DNA of 64,000 nt, from assembly GCF_002015085.1 (NCBI RefSeq), contig NZ_MUXW01000001.1, positions 101,089 to 165,088 of the forward strand, read 5' to 3'. The notes beneath the pieces were generated by a model. It had not been told where the DNA came from and ran no database searches. It was given only the letters and a program-made list of their open reading frames with translations. The first letter of the stretch is position 1; the number at the start of each line of letters is the position of its first letter. The position numbers and the translations under genes were made by a program. Shown here in pieces: positions 58,517-64,000 of the stretch. Source of the stretch: Glaesserella parasuis. Lineage in GTDB: Bacteria > Pseudomonadota > Gammaproteobacteria > Enterobacterales > Pasteurellaceae.

Positions 58517-60571
58517 TTATTTCACCTGCATACCAGCTGTCACACCGCTATCGGCAGAGAGCAAGTAGAGATCTGCACCGCCTGTGCCAGCAGATAAAAT
58601 CATTCCTTCCGACATACCAAACGACATTTTGCGTGGGGCAAGGTTGGCAATCATAATCACAAATCTGCCTTCAAGCTCTTCAGGTTGATTGTACGCGGCT
58701 TTGATACCAGAGAAGACTTGGCGAGTATGATCGCCTAAATCGAGTTCAAAACGTAATAATTTATCTGATTTCGGCACAGCTTCACATTTCAATACTTTTG
58801 CCACACGCAGATCGAGTTTAGCGAAGTCGTCAATGGTGATTTCTGAGGCAATTGGTTCAACTTTGGTTTCACAAGCGGTCATTTCTTTTCCTTTTTTTGC
58901 AGTTTCTGCTTTTACGCTTTCGGCGAAAAGTGCTTTGGTTTCTTCAATCACAGCGTCAATCTGTTTTTTCTCTAAGCGAGAGAATAGCGATTTAAACGGT
59001 GCAATGCTATGGGCAAATAGTGGTGAACCGATGTTGTCCCAACGCAGTTCCGTTTGTAAAAAGGCTTCGGCACGTTCTGCGAGTTTTGGTAATACTGGTT
59101 TGAGATAGCTCATTAATACACGGAATAGCTCTAAGCCCATTGAACAGACCGCTTGTAATTCGGCATCTTTGCCTTCTTCTTTGGCAATTACCCAAGGGGC
59201 TTTGTCGTCAATGTATTTATTGGCTTTATCCGTTAATGCCATAATTTCACGGATCGCTTTGTTGTATTCACGCGTTTCAAAATAAGTGGCGATATGCTCC
59301 GATTGTGCAACAAATTCATCAAAAAGCGCTTGATTTTCTAGTGTTGAAGCCAGTTTACCTTCAAAGCGTTTTGTGATGAAACCTGCGGTACGAGAAGCTA
59401 AATTAACTAACTTATTGACGATGTCGCTGTTTACTCGTTGTACAAAATCTTCTAAATTGAAATCAAGATCTTCAATGCGATCATTCAATTTCGCCGCATA
59501 GTAATAACGCAAACATTCAGGATCGATATGTTTTAAATAAGTGCTGGCTTGAATGAAAGTACCACGGGATTTTGACATTTTTTGTCCGTCCACCGTCACA
59601 TAACCGTGAGCAAAAACGTTCGTTGGTTTGCGGTATTCGCTTCCTTCTAACATCGCAGGCCAGAATAGACTGTGGAAGTAAACAATGTCTTTACCGATAA
59701 AATGATATAACTCAGCATCACTCTCTTTTTTCCAGAAATCATCAAAGTTCAAGCCCGTGCGGTCGCAAAGATTTTTAAACGAAGCCATATAGCCGATAGG
59801 GGCATCAAGCCAAACATAGAAGAATTTGTTTTCGCTATCTGGAATTTCAAAGCCAAAGTAAGGTGCATCACGGCTGATGTCCCATTGCTGTAAACCGCTC
59901 TCAAACCACTCTTGCATTTTATTGGCAATTTCAGGTTGAAGCGAGCCAGAACGTGTCCACGCTTTCAGCATTTCTTCAAAGCTTGGTAGGTCAAAGAAAA
60001 AGTGTTCCGACTGTTTTACCACAGGGGTAGAGCCTGACACTACCGAACGTGGATTGATTAAATCCATCGGGCTATAAGTAGAAGCACAGACTTCACAGTT
60101 ATCGCCGTACTGATCTTCCGCTTTACATTTCGGGCAAGTGCCTTTCACAAAGCGATCAGGCAAGAACATATTTTTTTCAGGATCGAACAACTGCGAGATC
60201 ACCTTGCTTTTGATAAAACCATTCGCTTTTAATTTTTTATAGATGGCAGAAGTGTATTCACGGTTTTCTTCGCTGTGGGTGGAATGATAGTTATCGAAAC
60301 TGATATTAAAGCCAGCAAAATCAGCAATGTGATCAGCTTTGGCTTTTTCGATTAACTGTTCAGGGGTAATGCCGAGTTTATCCGCATTCAACATAATCGG
60401 CGTGCCGTGAGCGTCATCAGCACAGACAAAGTGAATTTCGTTGCCACGCATACGCTGAAAACGCACCCAAATATCCGCTTGAATATGTTCAAGCATATGT
60501 CCTAAATGGATCGCTCCGTTAGCATAAGGCAAAGCACAAGTGACCAGTATTTTTCTTTTTGGATTTGACAT
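58517..60571 (-). CDS. metG: Methionyl-tRNA synthetase
   Basis: 684 residues from ATG 60571 ([10 protein letters not shown]); an upstream start at 60604 is unlikely. The HIGH motif is HLGH (~24), a zinc knuckle has CPKC and CEVC (~145-160), and KMSKS is [11 protein letters not shown] (~335). The C-terminal ~110 residues form a tRNA-binding domain ([18 protein letters not shown]) that supports dimer formation. Good match in length to the E. coli enzyme. Confidence 0.98.
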   Translation of the reverse strand: MSNPKRKILVTCALPYANGAIHLGHMLEHIQADIWVRFQRMRGNEIHFVCADDAHGTPIMLNADKLGITPEQLIEKAKADHIADFAGFNISFDNYHSTHSEENREYTSAIYKKLKANGFIKSKVISQLFDPEKNMFLPDRFVKGTCPKCKAEDQYGDNCEVCASTYSPMDLINPRSVVSGSTPVVKQSEHFFFDLPSFEEMLKAWTRSGSLQPEIANKMQEWFESGLQQWDISRDAPYFGFEIPDSENKFFYVWLDAPIGYMASFKNLCDRTGLNFDDFWKKESDAELYHFIGKDIVYFHSLFWPAMLEGSEYRKPTNVFAHGYVTVDGQKMSKSRGTFIQASTYLKHIDPECLRYYYAAKLNDRIEDLDFNLEDFVQRVNSDIVNKLVNLASRTAGFITKRFEGKLASTLENQALFDEFVAQSEHIATYFETREYNKAIREIMALTDKANKYIDDKAPWVIAKEEGKDAELQAVCSMGLELFRVLMSYLKPVLPKLAERAEAFLQTELRWDNIGSPLFAHSIAPFKSLFSRLEKKQIDAVIEETKALFAESVKAETAKKGKEMTACETKVEPIASEITIDDFAKLDLRVAKVLKCEAVPKSDKLLRFELDLGDHTRQVFSGIKAAYNQPEELEGRFVIMIANLAPRKMSFGMSEGMILSAGTGGADLYLLSADSGVTAGMQVK

Positions 60572-60909
60572 TCTAAATCTCTCTAAAATATAGCAAAAAA
60601 TCATTGGGATTGTAGCGGAAAAGGGGGGAATTGTGTAGTTAAGATTTGGGGAGATAGGGATTTTTCAACGCTATTTCTGGTGTTTCTCTTATTTCTAAAA
60701 GTTATAAATAACTAATAACACATTATCTTTTGAAAAATGAATTTTTCAGATAAAATAGTTCTGATAAGGACTGGTGCAAAGTAATCTTCACTATCCGTTA
60801 ATGCTCACCTACATAAAAATTAATTACGATCTTCATAAAGAGTATTAAAGCGAGAAATTACTCCACCCAAGTTTCATAAAATAAATTTTTTAAATAAGGG
60901 ATACAAATT
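60572..60909. other. Gap of 338 bp before the autotransporter gene
   Basis: AT-rich and without a gene-sized frame. It holds one imperfect hairpin, TTATCT..GAAAAAT/ATTTTTC.AGATAA (about 60723-60755), and an AAGGGA ribosome-binding site before ATG 60910. I could not fix a promoter. Confidence 0.5.
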
Positions 60910-63900
60910 ATGAACATCAAAAAATCAATATTATCTACTATGCTTTTATCTTCTGCTGTGTTGCTCTCTTCTTGTAAGAAAGATGGCGCTGGCGGAAATT
61001 CTCCCCAACATAATAAAGAACAAAATCCAGTTAATTCGTCGATAGGTAGCCATTTTAGTGCTGAAAGTAGTGGAACTACAAATAATGGATTTAATAAACT
61101 CCCTGACAGACAGACAGACAGACAATCATAATGCACTTACGTCTCATTCTTCCAATACTAATCATCATTTAAATACATCTAACGATTCTGTTTTATCAAA
61201 TACTTCGATAACTCCAAATCTGCCAGCTGCTCCAGATAATTCAATGCCTACAGATAGTTCAAATTCAGCGACTTCTGATAGTCAAAAACCATCTGATGAG
61301 CCTAAGGCCGACAGCCCAAGTTCTGCTGAGAGTTCAACAACTTCAAATGAACCAATCATTTCAGACAATCAAACAACTTCGAACGATCCAACAACTTCGG
61401 ACAGTCCAAATTCTACAGATAAACCTAGTACGGAAAATACTAACAATGAACAAGCTACAGCAGAGACGACAGATAAGCAAGAAGTAGCAAAAGAGGATAG
61501 AAAAGAAGAAGTCGTAGAAGAGCCAAAAGTAGAACATCAAGAACAACCACAAACAGAAACTGAAAAACAACCGCCTAGAGAAGAGGAAAATCCACAAACA
61601 GAGGAAAATTCACAAGCAGAAGAAGATCCTCAAGCTGATGAATTGCCGAAAGTTGAAGAACAGCCTGAAGCCGAAGAAAAGGCTGAAGAGGAAAAAGAAT
61701 CTCAAAGCTCTGAAATTCAAACTGCTCCAGAAACCCAAACTAACAGTAATGAAATACCAATAAATAATGAACCGACTAATAATGAAATATCGAGTAATAA
61801 TGATCCAACAAATAATATTACTCATAATGATAATTCTTCTGGAGAAAATATAAATCAAGAAAATAATGAAACCGGCAAAGAAAACAGTTCAGAGGATTCG
61901 CCTTCTTTCAATCAAGATTTAACTACAATAATTCCAGAAAATAATAATTTATCTGCTGGAAATAGTGATGATAATAAAAATACTGATACGGAAAATAATG
62001 TATCTGGAAATAATTCGCTAGAAAATAATGATGTTACTTTAAATTTAAATAATAATTCAGAATCTACAACTCCAGAAAATAATCCTTCTACGCAATCTAA
62101 TTCATCAATAAATCCTGTGGATAATCAGCCTTGGGTTAATCCTGAAGTTGAGAGATTAGATAAAAATAATTACCAGCAAACCGCCCAAGAAACAAAATTT
62201 ACTAATAGAATTGGGATTGTTGATATGGATTTTAATACACGTGATGATCTTGGCAAAGCCTTTAAATTTGAGAATGGGCTAAGTCGTATAGTTTTAAATG
62301 CGGGTTTATATACGTCAGCAAACGGACATAAAAGCTCTCATGGTACGATGGTTGCTGGTGTTATCGATCAGAAAAATAAAAATGCTACGCTTTATGCTTA
62401 TACTGCAAAATCCGCTTATATGGAAGCTGTAAGTGCATCTAATCAGCATTACAATGAAGCATACGATCATAAGGTTAGAATATTTAATAACTCTTACGGT
62501 AATAATCCACATAGAGATAGTGTAAAAGAAAAAGGATGGGAAAAGTTAGCAGGCTTAGACCTATATAAGCAATTGGCTGCAATGGCAGAAAAAGACAGTA
62601 TTTTTGTATGGGCATCTGGCAATGATGGCAAAAAAAGAAATACAGGACAGAATGAATATGCAACCATAGAAGGACACGTTCCTTTAATTAGAGATGGAGC
62701 AAGAAAAGGCTGGATTGTTGTAACCTCGGTAAATCCACAAAATAATGGGCTTATGGATTATGCGAGCCAAATAGGAGATAAAGCAAAAAACTGGGGGATT
62801 GCTGCACATGGTGAATGGTATTTATTTGATAAACAAGTACGAACAGAAGGAACTTCTTTTGCTACACCTGTTGTTACTGCTGCCGCGGCTAATGTTTGGG
62901 AAAAATTTGATTGGATGGATCATCATTTAGTTACTCAAACCATATTATCTACCGCTAATAAATTAAATTCGTCAGATGTGACCGAAGAACCGAATGAACG
63001 TGTAGGTTGGGGCGTGTTAAATCAAGAAAGGGCATTAAACGGGCCAGCTAGATTTGATACAAAACTTTTAACCAATGATAATAAAACCTATGTTGTAGCA
63101 AAATTAGATTATAAACATCATACCAACCGCACTAAATACACTTGGTCCAATAATATTCAAGGTGATGCTGGCTTTAAAAAACAAGGTACTGGAACACTTT
63201 ATTTTACTGGTTCAAATTCTTATAGTGGAAATACAGTTATCGAAAACGGAACTTTGGTAATTGGAAATGAATTAAAACAATCCACAGTAGAAATCCAGTC
63301 ACAGGGAACATTATTAACGAAAAATTTAAATAACTCTCAAACAGAAGTTAAAATAGTAAAAAATGTAGATAATAAAGGTTCCTTGGAGGTTTATGGAAAG
63401 GGGTTAATTATTGAGGGTAATTATACTACTTCAAATAATGCCAGAACGGTTATTGATATAGATAAATCTAAATTAAAAGTAAATGGAACAGTTAATTTAC
63501 AAGGTTCCTATATTGTAGCCGATGTTGAAAATATTAATGAAGTGGTTTCAAGAGATCCTCAAACAAAAACCATTATTGAGTCTCAAAATCCTATTCAAAA
63601 TTATAATGGAGATTACAAAATATCGGATCGTGCTAACCCTTATATTGATTTAAAAGAAATTAAATTAAAAGAAGGGAATAATAAAGAAATTATTGCAACC
63701 TATAAACGAAATGATACAGAATTTGTATTAAAATCTGCCAATGAAAGTTCATTAAAGAATGTTTATACTGCGAGAAGTTTAGATCTTATTTTAGATAGTG
63801 CGAGTGATTCAGGAAACACAAATGGAAACCTCAGAAGTACGGCATTATCCTTTATTAATGCTAAACCACAAGCGGTAGCTTCTGCAGTAGATTCTTTAAG

Positions 63901-64000
63901 TGGTGAAATATATCCAGCGGTACATCAAGTAGCACTGAATAGTATTAAAACCTTGAATAGACAAATTGCTAAACAGCAATTCTCAAATATTCAAGATATT
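60910..64000 (+). CDS. Phase-variable lipoprotein subtilisin autotransporter (AasP/Ssa1/NalP type), frame broken, 3' end outside window
   Basis: From ATG 60910 a lipoprotein signal peptide (MNIKKSILSTMLLSS, lipobox LLSSC, Cys22) reads 73 codons to a TAA at 61129. The broken point is (GACA)5 at 61105-61124. From the tract on, another frame stays open to the window end. It has a Glu/Asn/Pro/Thr-rich linker (to about residue 415), then a subtilase domain with Asp (IVDMDF, 62222), His (SSHGTMVAG, 62339) and Ser (GTSFATPVV, 62855). An autotransporter beta-strand repeat follows (GTGTLYFTGSNSYSGNT). The membrane barrel is expected beyond 64000. Removing one unit or adding two joins the frames. Relatives cleave surface proteins, including other autotransporters. 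Confidence 0.88.
61105..61124 (+). repeat. Tetranucleotide tract (GACA)5, slippage site
   Basis: Five perfect GACA units lie at codons 66-72 of the autotransporter gene. With five units the signal-peptide frame meets a stop at 61129. Four or seven units would fuse it to the protease frame. An ATG at 61085 is already in the protease frame but lacks a signal peptide. Confidence 0.95.

Noticed and set aside
60858..61136. 92-codon minus-strand frame opposite the autotransporter start
   Set aside because: Its start lies in the GACA tract and it mirrors the lipoprotein signal peptide; no ribosome-binding site.
61296..61487. 63-codon plus-strand frame in the autotransporter linker
   Set aside because: It is an out-of-frame reading of the Glu/Gln/Asn-rich linker; the true frame is open through it.

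Overview
The window is chromosomal DNA of a Pasteurellaceae bacterium. Evidence: many copies of the Actinobacillus-type DNA-uptake word ACAAGCGGT (for example near 15879, 20114, 40802, 46478, 58872 and 63867), an OmpP2-type porin, AfuABC-type transport genes, an AasP/Ssa1-like subtilisin autotransporter and IS1016-type remnants. The uptake word points to the Actinobacillus pleuropneumoniae/Mannheimia/Bibersteinia side of the family rather than to Haemophilus influenzae. The species cannot be fixed from this sequence alone.

Layout. 1-1143: 5' part of a trimeric autotransporter adhesin (minus strand) with an 11-bp A/T homopolymer in its promoter region, then an antitoxin remnant. 1529-6448: tRNA-fMet, rimP, nusA, infB (minus). 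6541-10813: afuB-afuC transporter genes and rdgC (minus). 11154-19214: agaR, agaS, mannose-family PTS IIB/IIC/IID, GH35 beta-galactosidase, PTS IIA and lacD (plus), interrupted by palindromic repeats, including a 188-bp unit present three times. 19259-32457: yafJ, znuBC, mepM, dsbC, clpB, yccA, polA, a HAD phosphatase, tdk, zapB. 32986-41593: efp, a secreted unknown, epmB, nrdR, a YcgL protein, dnaB, cmoA, fnr, an AfuA-like binding protein and trmJ. 41669-49493: porin, priC, rpsI-rplM, zapG, bioD, gltS, yidE. 49706-56428: a secreted unknown, pflA, pflB, focA, yqaA, nudE and a small membrane protein. 56429-58044: a graveyard of decayed insertion sequences, a duplicated ndk fragment and a small unknown gene pair. 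58045-60571: ndk and metG. 60910-64000: a lipoprotein subtilisin autotransporter whose reading frame is broken at a (GACA)5 tract.

How it works together. Most of the window is housekeeping. The accessory biology is in three places. The two ends carry surface autotransporters, each with a mononucleotide or tetranucleotide tract typical of phase variation; the protease is in the OFF frame as sequenced, and 4 or 7 units would restore it. The agaR-lacD block looks like a complete import-and-cleavage route for a host beta-1,3-galactosyl amino-sugar disaccharide (mucin-core type), similar in gene content to the gnb operon of Lactobacillus casei and the bgaC locus of Streptococcus pneumoniae. The anaerobic set (fnr, pflA, pflB, focA) is linked by a perfect FNR box upstream of focA.

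Limits: all identifications come from reading the proteins and DNA by eye. No database search was run, and residue positions for domains are approximate.
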